Source: Amyelois transitella (lineage: Eukaryota > Arthropoda > Insecta > Lepidoptera > Pyralidae). Taken from it: a stretch of 64,000 bases of DNA. The notes under the pieces were generated by a model. The model had not been told where the DNA came from, did no database searches, and saw nothing but the letters and a program-made list of their open reading frames with translations. Both the position numbers and the translations under genes were made by a program. Numbering within the stretch: position 1 is the first letter of the stretch; each line of letters begins with the position of its first letter. Shown one piece after another: positions 1 to 12,800 of the stretch. The stretch spans positions 2,046,001 through 2,110,000 of the forward strand of contig NC_083520.1 in NCBI RefSeq assembly GCF_032362555.1, in the 5' to 3' direction.

Positions 1-2467
1 GAAGTATTCAATCATCTATCAAAATTTAAATTTCAGTTTGCAGAAAAAGAATCGTTTCTATTTCAGTTCCATTTAGCGCAAAAAGAATATTTTGAACTAT
101 TCCCTATTTATATTGTTTTGGTTTAATACTTTCTAACTATAACAAATTTAACTAACTAGTTATTTTACTTTATAGATTTTTTATTTCATTAGTTTCTAGT
201 ACTAAAATAATAAAAATAAAAATTATCACTTAAGGTAAATTGTAATAATAAAATTATGTAAAATGAAACGCTTTAATACGATGACAAGCAAAAGTTTTGG
301 ATGTGTTCATCTATTTAAAATGTGAGTGTCTTCATCAGAAAACTTAGAAGAAGTTAGTACTAACTATATGTTGTTTATATTACCAAAATATTTTAAATAT
401 GCCTTAAATATGAACAGTTTGTTTTTTATCATAATTAAATTGTACTAAGACTTCCAATAGTATTTTAATAAATTGGAACGCTTCGCAAACAAAGCCGGGG
501 TTCGAACGCTACCTGACGGCCAATTCTAGTACTAAAATTTTGTATTCGTAGTGCTGAATGGAGAATCACATTTTTTCGTGTTTTTCATAAACATATTCCT
601 GTAAACTCGCGAATATTTTGTTTTAGGTAAGTACTAAAAACTGTATTGAGATTTTTTAACTTGAATGACCTTCCAGTTGCAGCGATTGCAATGGCCACTG
701 TAAAATTAAAGACTGTGGTTATGACCCAGAATGTAATGTCAAAGCCCGGTTTTGTTCATTATTAACATTGAATTACACGTATTTTCATGTGTTTTGAATC
801 TTCTTGGTAGCTAAAAGCACTTATTTGGTAAAATATATTTCCATACATACATCTTATTAGAACCGTCAGAATGTGTCCAAATGCGGAGTCGCCCGGTTAG
901 CGGTCTGTCACTTCTCACCATCACCACTTTATAGTAATTCTGAGCTTTATCTTGATGTTATCATTTTTTTATCATTCGATCTCGATCATCTTGCTTCTTA
1001 ATAATGTTCGTCTTCGTGCACAAGATTGTATCATACTATGTTTTGTATTCTCAGAAAGGTATGTAAAAATTCCTTTGTTAAAATTGCAAAATAGTTGCTT
1101 TGTTTTCTTAGAACAGTTTTCCTGTCCAAAATGATATTAATCTTACATCAGTAGGATCATGTTGGAGGTCTTAAACTATGTTGTTATCAGTATTGAAATG
1201 ATAACCTTTTTATTGTAACCTTTACCAAAACATCTACACATTTAATACAAATCCTACCAGTTATTTGTAGTGTTTACTGAAGTGTTACTTTAAATTTTAA
1301 TTTTCAAGTTGAAAGGTAATCAAATATTTTTTAACATTACCTATTATTATCGGCAAGTTTTGTAACTTTTGTCAAATTATTTAGAAAAAGTATGTTGAAT
1401 ATGTTAGGCCTAGTTAAGTATATGTATGGCCCAATGTAAAGTGCAACTTTGGTGTCTTTGCAAGATGATATAGGCTTGAATAATTGAAACTCAAGTATAG
1501 ATAAGTTACCGCATGCAAAAAAAGTAAAATACTGCATACCAAATTTCCCAGCGAAACAAATAAAAAATAAATTAAGCAGGTTTAAAAATATAATCCAGCT
1601 ACTTCTTCTTCTTCAAGAAAACTTAGATCAACATAATAAGTTTAGTTTTTGGAAAAGTAGCTACCTGATCACTATTTTATGTAAAGTAATTTTTACAAAT
1701 TTTGTTAAATATGTTTATTTGAAAAATGTGTTCATAATTTAATCATAATTATTTATTCTTTGATAATCATGAGAATATATGCTGCCGGCCTTACAGATGC
1801 GATGTATTGGATATGTACTGGATCATTTAAGCAAATCATACAATCTATTTCAGCCCACCCTGGGAGTAGAAATTGCCTTTGATTGTACAATTACAAATAT
1901 CTACCAAATTTAAATTAATACCAGAACAATTTGATAGTCTAACTAGTATTCAAACTACTTTTAAATAAAGTAAAAATAAAGATGTATGTCATTTAAGTGG
2001 ATTTCAAGAAATAAAATGAAAAAAAGGAAATTTGAAAAAATTATAAAAGCTGCATTTTTAATGGTCTCCCTTTACTAATTGGACCGTCACCATAAAAGGC
2101 AATTCAACCAAAAAATTCTCCAACAAATTCTTAGTTTGACAACCACACACACCACTACACAACCTTGATCACCTACAGAATTAGCCTCCTAACGATAGTT
2201 ATGCTGTGTATCCACACTCTCACTTTTGCCTGCAGTGTAGATTGTTCCGCCGCTTCTTCTACACATGCACTTTGGAAGCAGTAGTAGTTATAAATAGATT
2301 TAAGTGATGGGACGACGACAGGGGTAGGCAGAGTCTATGCATTTCCAGTTGCTATGATTCCTAGATTCCAGTTGCGACGATACAGACCTCTCAAGCTTCC
2401 TCCACACTCATTACCCTTTTCATACATTCTCGACGATTACGGATACGCCTAATCTAAATAAATTTTA
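1..2467. other. AT-rich DNA without a recognisable gene
   Basis: I see no exon with splice sites and a protein-like frame here. Short open frames such as 952-1134 show no family signature. Around 2230-2300 there is a decayed piece of repeat J (GCTTCTTCT core), and at 2310-2440 a decayed minus-strand piece of RTE repeat B (GGGGTAGGCAGAG). The rest is unannotated AT-rich sequence. Confidence 0.6.
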
Positions 2468-2640
2468 CGGCCCCTGTGGCGCAGCGGTAGTATGCTTGTC
2501 TGTGACACCGGAGGTCCCGGGTTCGAATCCCGGCCAGGGCATGATAAGAAAAGAACTTTCTGAGTGACCCACTTAGTACTAGTACCACTCATTGATAGTT
2601 ATCAAATGTACTCTCTCTTATCTTATAACATGCAATAGCT
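2468..2640 (+). repeat. tRNA-derived SINE (family C), copy 1
   Basis: Positions 2469-2540 resemble a tRNA, with an A box (TGGCGCAGCGGTAG) and a B box (GGTTCGAATCC). No CCA end follows; the tRNA part runs on into an unrelated body. The same head recurs at about 41,973 and, inverted, near 63,475, so this is a SINE head driven by an internal pol III promoter and not a tRNA gene. Confidence 0.8.
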
Positions 2641-2774
2641 GCATAAGCACAGGAAGTGAAACCGCGTTAAATACCTAGTTTAATAAGTACGAAATGCAAG
2701 CGCCTAACGCGCTAAGTGTTTGACATTTGGAAAGCGTCGCGTATTTATATTTGAACGTCATGTGGGATGCTTTC

Positions 2775-2782
2775 TATAAATA
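2775..2782 (+). promoter_or_regulatory. Possible TATA box upstream of GMPS
   Basis: TATAAATA lies about 1 kb upstream of the first GMPS coding exon. A donor-like AAG|GTAGGA at about 3086-3092 could end a non-coding first exon that splices to the acceptor at 3801-3802. Placement rests on motifs only. Confidence 0.2.
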
Positions 2783-3823
2783 AAGCGATACACCTCTCCT
2801 CCACTACCGATTCATACGTCAACAGTGTTCATGTAATGAGAATTTGTAGAAATTTAATACATATTACCTTAATATTAGGGTCTGTGTACAGTTTTACATG
2901 ACGTGAAGTATAGTACATTCAAATATTATGTTCGCGCGTGACGCCTTTGTAGTTCCTAAGGGAATCTATGCGAGAAATTATACTTTACAATTTTATTGTG
3001 TGATATAATCATTGTTGTGAAAATGTGTTGTCGTAGTGGCGCATTGTTTTTGTGTGATGTTCGGTATTAGGAATTTTCTGTTTAAGGTAGGAACAATTGT
3101 TCTTGCTTCACTTCTTCCAAAGATAAATAAGGGAACTATTTAATTTTATTACATGGCTTTCCCCCAATATTGAAAGATTGAAAGAACAAGATGTCTTTTT
3201 GCATAGCAATAGAGCACAACACATAGCTACATTTAAAAAATAAACTGCTAATAAATTCTTACGTTTATTTGTTTCACATGCCACTTTTAACATTGTTTTA
3301 ATAAGTAAAAAGACTTAATTGTTAGCCCATATATTGTATTGAAAAATAAAACTTTTATCCCTTTTCGCTTAAAAATTATTTATTGAGGCCAAATAATATT
3401 TCCCATTTCTATGATCGTAGCCTTATTGCAGCAGATAAATATATTTTTTCCAGGTGTTGTCTACATTTCAAAAAAAAAAAAAATAGTTCACTAGTAGTTT
3501 ATCTTTAAAGGGGAAATTTAGTTTTAGATACCTATATATTTAATTAACAAATTTTATCAAAAATAACTTATGCTACTTTTTACATATATGTTGTTAATAT
3601 TTTTGCAATGCGTAATTTGAGAAGAATCTACGCTCGCAAATTAACAAACTTCTCAAGTCTTAGCATCCTAGTGCTTTCGATATTTGTAATGCTAATGATT
3701 GTTTTCGATTGACGAAAGAGTTCTTTTTACATATATTCATTGCTTTGTTATATATCACACACTCGGCAACAAAAGAGTTAAATATTAATTGATTGATTAC
3801 AGTGCTGCTGGCGAGTTGGCGAG

Positions 3824-6800
3824 ATGCACACAGGCACTGCAGAGGGGCAGTACCGCGGTACCAACGGGTCTTCGGTGGGTCGTGACAAGGTCGCCATCTT
3901 GGACGCCGGCTCCCAGTATGGAAAGGTAAAAAAATAATTTTCTATTGAGTCACCATCGCCATGACTTGGAGCGAAATAAAACGCGAAGCTCAAGACCGAG
4001 CGGGATGGCGACGCACTGTGGATGCCCTCTACCCCAGCTAGGGGACATAGGACCTTAAGTCAAGTAAGTCACCATCGCCTAAAAAAGAATCCCAAGTTTT
4101 GTGAGCCTATCCCTTAGTCGCCTTTAACGACATCCATGGGAAAGAGATGGAGTGGTCCTATTCTTTTTTGTATTGGTGCCGGGAACCACACGGCACCAAT
4201 ACAAAAAATCACGCTAAAGGTTTTATGTATGTTTTAAAACTATTTAATAGTTCAAAAGGATGCAACATCCCTGCTCGAGTCATATATTGCAATTTCTTCT
4301 AGATCTGTGACACAATCATTCGATTGTTGAATATATGTATACATATCGGCTTCGTACATGGTATAATTATGATTGTGATACAAGATATAATGCAAGGAAT
4401 GGAAAAAAAAACAAAAGATAAACTGCATATAATACAAGATTTAATGCATAGAATGGAATAAAAACAAAAGATAATATGCAAATAATAATAAATGGAACTA
4501 ACTTTAGACATAGAGTTCGATTATACCTGCTATCTAGCATTATGGTCATATGGCATAGTCCGGGCTTCTCTCCCGAAAGGTGACGGTTTTAACACCAGAA
4601 GGAAGAAGATGGTGTTTATATACACGTCAACCACGTCAACATTTAAAGGCACACTTTTTGCTATTCATTTGTTTGTAATATCTTTATTGCATAGAAACTA
4701 ACACAACAACAAGAAAATAGTACATAGTTATAAAAGAAACAAATCACTTACAATGGCGGACTTATCCCTTGAAGGAATCTCTTCCAGTCAACCGGCAAAC
4801 AATAAAGAAACTAGAGTACTTAATTAAAAAGTTCATTTTTGTAATTGGACCACTACAACAATACAATAATTTATAGGTGATAGACCGACGCGTGCGCGAA
4901 CTGCTCGTTGAATCCGACATCCTCCCGTTGGACACACCAGCCTACCACCTGAAGGAAGGCGGTTACCGCGCCATCATCATCTCTGGCGGGCCCAACTCAG
5001 TGTACGCCGAGGATGCGCCGAGATACGACGCGGATATATTCAAAATTGGATTGCCAGTACTTGGTAAGTTAATTGAAACTTTTTAAAAGACGTCAACCCA
5101 CCCAATCAACACTTTTGGCGGGTCAATTCCAATACGGAATTGACCCGCAACGGGAAGACCTAGACGAACGTATCTTGATCAAACTAAGGACGTCCTGGTA
5201 AAGGGTCAGGTCAAAAGTACCCGAAACCGCCGAGCTTGCATGAAGAGAGTTATGAATGTGGATGAAGTGAAGGAAATATGCAGAGATCGTGGCAAGTGGA
5301 AAGAGGTAGTCTCTGCCTACCCCTCCGGGAAAGAGGCGTGATTTTATGTATGTATGTATGTAATTCCAATACGGGCAATGTTCCTGCAGAGGTTGTGGAG
5401 GGCAGACGGTAGTCGCTTTGTGTTATTAACTTACCCAATCCTGGTCATGATCTAAGTGAAAGGAGCACCCCTGGCTGAGGAGCCATACCTGGATCTCTCC
5501 AGAAAAGCGACGATATATGGCTCCTTAGCCAGGTTAAATAGAAAAGGTGTAATAGAGATCCAAATGCCAAGATTTTGATTTGTTTATGAAACCATCTTTT
5601 AAATCAACTATTCAGAATCTGAAACCATCAGGATATATTTTTATGCTCCTTTTTAATACCTCATTTTATATAAAAGAATCTTAATTTATGTGGGAACACT
5701 CAGAAGACTTGGGGAGTATAGAAAGAAGGCTTTCCATAAATCTAGGAAGCTTTCTGATACGCCTCCCCTACAGCATTTCTTAACACGATACTGCGGTGAA
5801 CATCTTTGCCATTTCGAGATTTTTGGCAGAGCTACATGTTGCAGGACATCTTTTGAAGAGATTTGATTAACAATAGGTTAATCAATATCTCATGCTCGTT
5901 TATGTAGTTTGTTTTTTCACGTTTATAAGGTTTATTTACATAAATGTACTGAATTGTTACAAGTGTGTTTAAAGGTAAGGTAGGCTAACATAGTTTGTTC
6001 AAGTCGATTTCTACAGAATTGTCACGTCAAGCCAAGAGGATACTTAACGTACGAGCGTCCTAAAAAAAAAAGAGTAGGTATGACGCAAAATTTGGTTACA
6101 TTTTCTTCAGACCTATCACATTCCAAATTTAATATTTTTGAAATGTTCCGTATTTTCATATGAATTGTGTTACAGGTATCTGCTATGGCATGCAGATGCT
6201 GAACAAAGAGTTCGGTGGCTCCGTGCTGAGGAAGGAGGCTCGCGAGGACGGCCAGTACGAAGTGGAGGTGGAGACCACTTGTCCATTGTTCAAGTAAGTA
6301 ACACTTCTACCCTCACTTTTTTGTAGAGAAGCACAGATCCTTTGATCAAGATCCTGGATTGGGTGGGTAAGGTTTTCTCCTTTCATCTTACCTCCGCAAC
6401 CTTTGCTGGGAAACCTGGGTAAGTCTTCATTTACGTTCAAGCTTTATCCTGGTTGCAGCCTTTTTTTCTCTTGGAAGAGAAATTTCGAGTCCACCTACGA
6501 CTTAGGAGTGAGTGAGTAAGTCAGATCATGACATAGAGCGACTTCTGTTTAACCTTTGTAACTCTGTTATCAGAGAAATATAATTTAACTAGGATCATAG
6601 TTAGTATTCAGTTGCATGGAAGAGCAACTGAATACTGAGATTTATATAATGATGGTTGCTAGCCCAGTCGCCTTAAAGAAGAATACCAAGTTTATTATTT
6701 GAATTTAGTGTGTTACATACATACATACATATGGTCACGTCTATATCCCTTGCGGGGTAGACAGAGCCAATGGTCTTGAAAAGACTGAAAGGCCACGTTC

Positions 6801-9800
6801 AGCTGCTCGGCTTAATGATGGAATTGAGATCCAAATAGTGACAGGTTGCTAGCCCATTGCCTAATAAAAGGATCGCAATTTTATAAGCCTATCCCTTAGT
6901 CGCCTTTTACGACATCCATGGGAAAGAGATGGAGTGATCCTATTCTTTTTTGTATTTAGTGTGTTCGATATTCAAATTATTATTTTTTTGTGTATGGCCA
7001 ACAGCCGCCTAGAGAAACTCCAGCCAGTGCTGCTGACGCACGGCGACAGCGTGCAGAAGGTGGGCGAGCGGTTCCGCGTGGGCGCGCAGTCCTCCAACCA
7101 CCTCATAGCCGCCATCTACAACGAGCAGATGCGCCTCTACGGCGTGCAGTTCCATCCAGAGGTCAGTTCCTTATATCATCTTTTGGTGTTGGATTTTTTA
7201 TGTGAGATTGCTATGCTCTTAATAATGGTCTGCTTGCTTGCTTTACTCTCTCTCTCTATGAAGAATTGCCTAGCTGCAAATCCTTGCCATTTTCGGCTTT
7301 TTGCAGGTGTGGGTTGATTGTCTCCACGTTCATTGAAGTACACAGCTACTACATTTACAAAAATTCAAAAATTTCTATTCATTATTATAGGATACTATAT
7401 ATCGCTTAATAATTGTCAAACGTTTGGTTACACAACATTGGTTGACGTCAAATAAATTATTTATAACTTAAGTCTACTGCCGCTTCCAAGGCGTCAGTGC
7501 AGAAGAAGCGGTAACAATATATTATGTTTTTATTCCAGGTGGATCTAACTCCCAAAGGGAAGCAGATGCTCTCGAACTTTCTATTCGACATCGCGGGTCT
7601 ATCCCGGACCTTCACACTGCGATCGAGACGCGAAGCCTGCTTACAGTACATCCGGGATACGGTTGGGGACAACAAAGTGCTTGTAAGTTTTTAATAAATA
7701 CTATTGATATAGGTGAGAAAAGAATAAATGATGGATGAAAATGGGTATATTCTGTGTGCTTTGTCTATATGTATATGTTTTTGAAAAGATAAAAAGAATA
7801 TAAAAGCAAAATGTAATAAAGAATAAAATGGAGAACTGGTATTGAGAATCCAAAACATAAAAACAGAGTCAGATTATTTATTTAAACTTCATACAAATAA
7901 AATGTACAACAGGTGGACTTAATAAATATAAAACTTAAACTTGTGGCCACAAGACATTCTCTGCCAGTCGAACTTTTGAACCAAACTGAGATTGATGTAA
8001 GATGGATGGATTATGTTCGGGGTATTAGCAAAACTATAGAAAAAAAAAGTTGTCATTACAACAATATTATCTTTACACACGTGGCAGCTGTCAGGCAATA
8101 GTTACAAGATTTGAAAATTGTGATATGTACTATGAATTTGTTTCTAGGTGCTAGTGAGCGGCGGCGTGGACTCCACAGTATGCGCCGCGTTGTTAAGGAA
8201 CGCGCTACGCGAAGACCAAGTTATAGCACTACACATCGATAATGGTGAATTTTACATTTTATACAATTTATATATTATTCTCATCAATAGTTTATTGAGA
8301 TTTTACAATATCTGAAAAACGACGCCATTTTTCATGATAAAAAAATATATTTCATCATTCTCCGTGTGCCATCTTCATAATTGAATTCTAAATTTAAAAC
8401 ATACTTTTGAATATTGCTTAATTTTATCTGGCGCTTCGCTGTCATACTCATGAAATTTTCAATAAACCCTTCGGTGACTAATTAATTAATGAGGTTCATT
8501 AATCAATTTAATTTTCTTTTTCACCGTTTCGTGGTTTCAAAACAAAATGTTTTCAGGTTTTATGCGTAAAAATGAAAGCGCTAAAGTGGAAAGGTGCCTC
8601 AGAGAATTAGGAGTTCGCCTCCACGTCATCAATGCAGCTCATCAAGTAAGTTATAAATAGCAACAAGTAATTTGTTCTGGTAACTAACAACTATTATGTC
8701 TTTTGTTTATAAGTTGTATTGGACGTGTCAATTAAAAAAAATGTGGTTATATGTACAAATTTCTTTCTCAAACATCAAATCAATTTACTTATAGATTTAA
8801 TTTGTGTAGGGAAAAATTTACAGTTACAACATTCATTATACAAACCTTAGTTCCCAAGCAATTTTATCTAATCAAATTCTGCCGTAAACGAACCTTATTG
8901 CGAAGTCTCAATGCTGAAAATGAACCTTGTGTGCAAGCAATAAGGCTCAACGTTGTCCATACAGTTCCGTCAGGGCAGCACTGTAGTGCGCGAGGCGGGC
9001 GCGGGGGCGGGCGCGGGCGCACGCGCGCGGCACACGCCGCCGCTGTGCCACACGGCCAGCCCGGAGGACAAGCGGCGCATCATCGGCGACGTGTTCATAC
9101 GGCTCGCCGAGCAGGCCGCCAGGGACGCCAACTTGCAGTCAGTGAAACATACATACATACAGTCACGTGTATATCCCATACGGGGTAGAAAGAGACAACA
9201 GTCTTGGAAACACTGAATGGCCACGGTCAGCTGTTTGGCTTAATGATAGAATTGAGATTCAAATAGTGACAGGTTGCTAAACCATTGCGTATCAGTCACA
9301 TATCTATACTAATATTATAAAGCTGAAGAGTTTGTTTGAACGAGCTAATCTAAGGAATGTATGGTTCCAATTGAAAAATTGTTTTTATGGTTGAATAGAC
9401 TGTTTATCGAGGAATGCTTTAGGCTATGTAACATCACGCTGCAACTATAAGGAAGCGAAGAAATAATGGAGAATGTGAAAAATATTGGGGAAAATAATTC
9501 ATCCATGAGGGCTTTAATTGGATACAAAGTATCACTTATTGAAGTCACTGCACTTAAATCTCATTATAACTGCTACCGCTTCCAAAGCGCATGTGTAGAA
9601 GAAGCGGCGGAACAAATTTCAACGGGCGCCAATTTACAAATATAGATCTCTTAAATCTAAATCGTGAACGAATGCAAATTGTCTACATTAAAAAAACAGG
9701 AATGAATGTAAAACTAATGATTTACTGCATGTTTATACTACAACTAATTTATACAACATACAAAACTTCGCTCCAGCAAATGTCGTCGCATGTGGCGTGC

Positions 9801-12800
9801 TAGCCATAGTGGTTTCCATTTATTCTCTTCCATTTCCTTCGTCTTAATCATTAATTTATGTTTTATAAAAGCAACAATTCCTTTCCAGAGAGGATCAAGT
9901 CCTCCTCGGACAAGGAACTCTCCGGCCGGATCTGATAGAATCAGCTTCTTCACTCTGCTCGGCCAACGCGGCCACCATCAAGACTCACCACAACGACACC
10001 GAGCTCGTGAGGGTTCTCCGCCAGCGAGGGAGGGTCGTGGAGCCGCTCAAGGACTTCCACAAGGATGAGGTAATACATTCATAACGTTACCTTCCTGGAC
10101 ACCAAACTTGTTGGTTGAGGATGAGATGACTAAATTCATATAATCACAAGTCTTTCCCGGAGAGACTACATCTTTCCACAAGCCTTGCACGATCAAAGAT
10201 ATTCATCGGGTTGGTCTTGGCTTCCCCTTTAAGTTTCCATTCAAACTTGTCTTTTATATCTTCTTCCTTTTGTCCCCGTAGCAGAGCACGCGCGACGCCG
10301 TTTTTATAGCGCGAGAAACTATCGCTGTCCTGTTTCACGTTATAATAAAAAGCGAAATAGCAATAGTTTTTTGCGCGATAAAAATGGCGTCGCCCGTGTC
10401 ATGTTACAAGTGCTGGTTATATTGTCACGTCTTTGGAGGAATAATGATCCTGGATTAGATGGGAAGTTTTACATGAAGCAACTCCAGTCTGACCTCCAAA
10501 ACCTTTGCAGGGGAACCCAACCCATACCTATTGGAGGAGCAAAACTTGTCTCGTGATAGGTAATCTGATCTCTACCTGTTTTCATTGAAGCAAAACAAAA
10601 TGTTTGTGAGCAGGTGCGCGCCCTGGGCGTGGAGCTGGGCCTGCCCGCGGCGCTGGTGGAGCGGCACCCGTTCCCGGGCCCCGGGCTCGCCGTGCGCGTG
10701 CTGTGCCAGGACGAGCCCTGGGCCGACCGCGACTTCGCCGAGACGCAGGTGTGTAGCGAGCTTCTGGGGAACCAAAAAGGGTGGTTGGGTCGCCATGTGC
10801 TGCAACAGTGATTGAAATTACTGTTCGATTCGACCATCTATTAATAGTCTTATTACTTCTTAATTGAGTTCTTAATTCAAATAAGTGCAGTTAATATAAA
10901 AGCACATTCATTAAGTGCACGCCTCATGATGAACTAGTAGCGAATAAAAAACTATATGTGTACCAACTTCTTCTCTTGACAAAGAACACTGTTGTCATTT
11001 GAAACATTCGCTTGAACCTTGATGTCTTGCGACACGCTCTAGCTAGGTTAACTCAAAATAAATAACACTCATAAATTGGCAGGTGATAGTGAAAATAATG
11101 GTGGAATACGCGTCAATGTGCGTGAAATCGCACGCGCTGCTCGGGCGGGTGTCGAACGCGAGCAGCGCGGCCGACCAGGCGGAGCTGAAGCGCATCTCCT
11201 CGCAGTCGCCGGTCGCCGCCACGCTCCTGCCGCTGAGGACTGTCGGTGTGCAAGGTAAATAGTTCTACTGGCACTCGTTAGATGGCGTTTGGTAATTAGT
11301 TCCCAGAGCACGCAACAGATGGCGTTAGGTGTCTAGTGCCGTTAGTGCGCGATTGATGGTAACTAAATTGAAGATATTTGATTTTCAGACTACCTTCTAA
11401 TAAATTTTTGATTCCAATTTAAAAAATGTTTGTTGTTAAAGCATTGATTTTGACGAACTGTCAAAAGTATCATATTCCAAAAATATGTCCATTCCACTTC
11501 CAATTCCACCGCGGCTAGGATTAGTACTAGTGCCACTCTTTTCTGAATTACAAACATCAGTTTGAATGCTAACCGATGCTCTTCTATTAAGGGTCCATCG
11601 TTAGAAAAACTAAATTTTTAATCATGATCCAATCTGCTTGCAAGTATCAATATTTTGTATTCCCACAGGTGACGGACGGACATACAGTTACGCGGTAGCA
11701 CTATCGACTGAGCGGTACCCGCCGGACTGGAAAGACATGGCTTACCTCGCCAAAATGATACCGAGGGTCTGCCATAATGTTAACAGGTAATCAATCAATC
11801 AATATTTAAATCTCGTGGCTGACAGACCTACCCTGCCAAAGAGTTGAAATGTATGTTCTATGGGTTGTCTAAAGCTTAATACTATGTCGTTTGGCAAAGC
11901 TGTCAAAAACAAAATGGCGGTGTGCATGTTAAATATAATTGCTAGTCGTTGATTGATAACTGCGCTTACAGTTACTTTGCACATAGATCAACTTAACTTT
12001 TGAAAACATGTTAGAAATTATAAGGTTGATGAGAACCACAACGTGGGGGAAAAAATGTTGGCAACTAACTCTGTGGTTGCGTGGAAGAAATTGCATAATG
12101 GTTTGACAAAAGCTTAGGATAAATATATTGTTATAATTTTATGTGCAATAAGGTTCTATCTATCTTAAACTGCTAACCGAATCGGCGAAATTTCAACTGC
12201 ATTATGATAAAGAAAATGGGTCTGTGGTTTTATTAGAATCATCATGTTGCCAGTGGATTCTTTTTTCGTAGAATTCCTGTTTTTAATATAATATGCCTAC
12301 ATTCTGGTCGACCAACACAGCCTAAACTATTAGTATTTTGCTTAACAAGTCTTGGGATATCTAAGAATAAGAGCGGGATAAAACATTATAGTGAGCGTAT
12401 ATATTGGGTTAAATTAACCTAAAACCTAGTTTAAATTTGAACATAAATTTTGCCAAAAAGTGTATAAAGTTATTAATAATAAAAAGTATATAAAGTTATT
12501 AATAATAAACATTGTTTCACAGGGTATGCTACGCGTTCGGCGGTCTGATCAAAGAGCAAGTGACAGACATAACGCCGACGTTCCTCACGCAACACGTGGT
12601 CTCCACGCTACGTCAAGCCGACGATCTTGTCACACAGGTAATTACTAGGTTCTCAGTTTGACCTGTATGTATGTATGTATGCTTTTTGCCAGCGATTATC
12701 TCGCGTTTCGCCAAACCGATTTTGATACGGTTTTCAGTAATGTGTTTGTTACACTAAGGAGGTTTTAGTAATTTTGCCAACTATTAACAAGGAAGATATC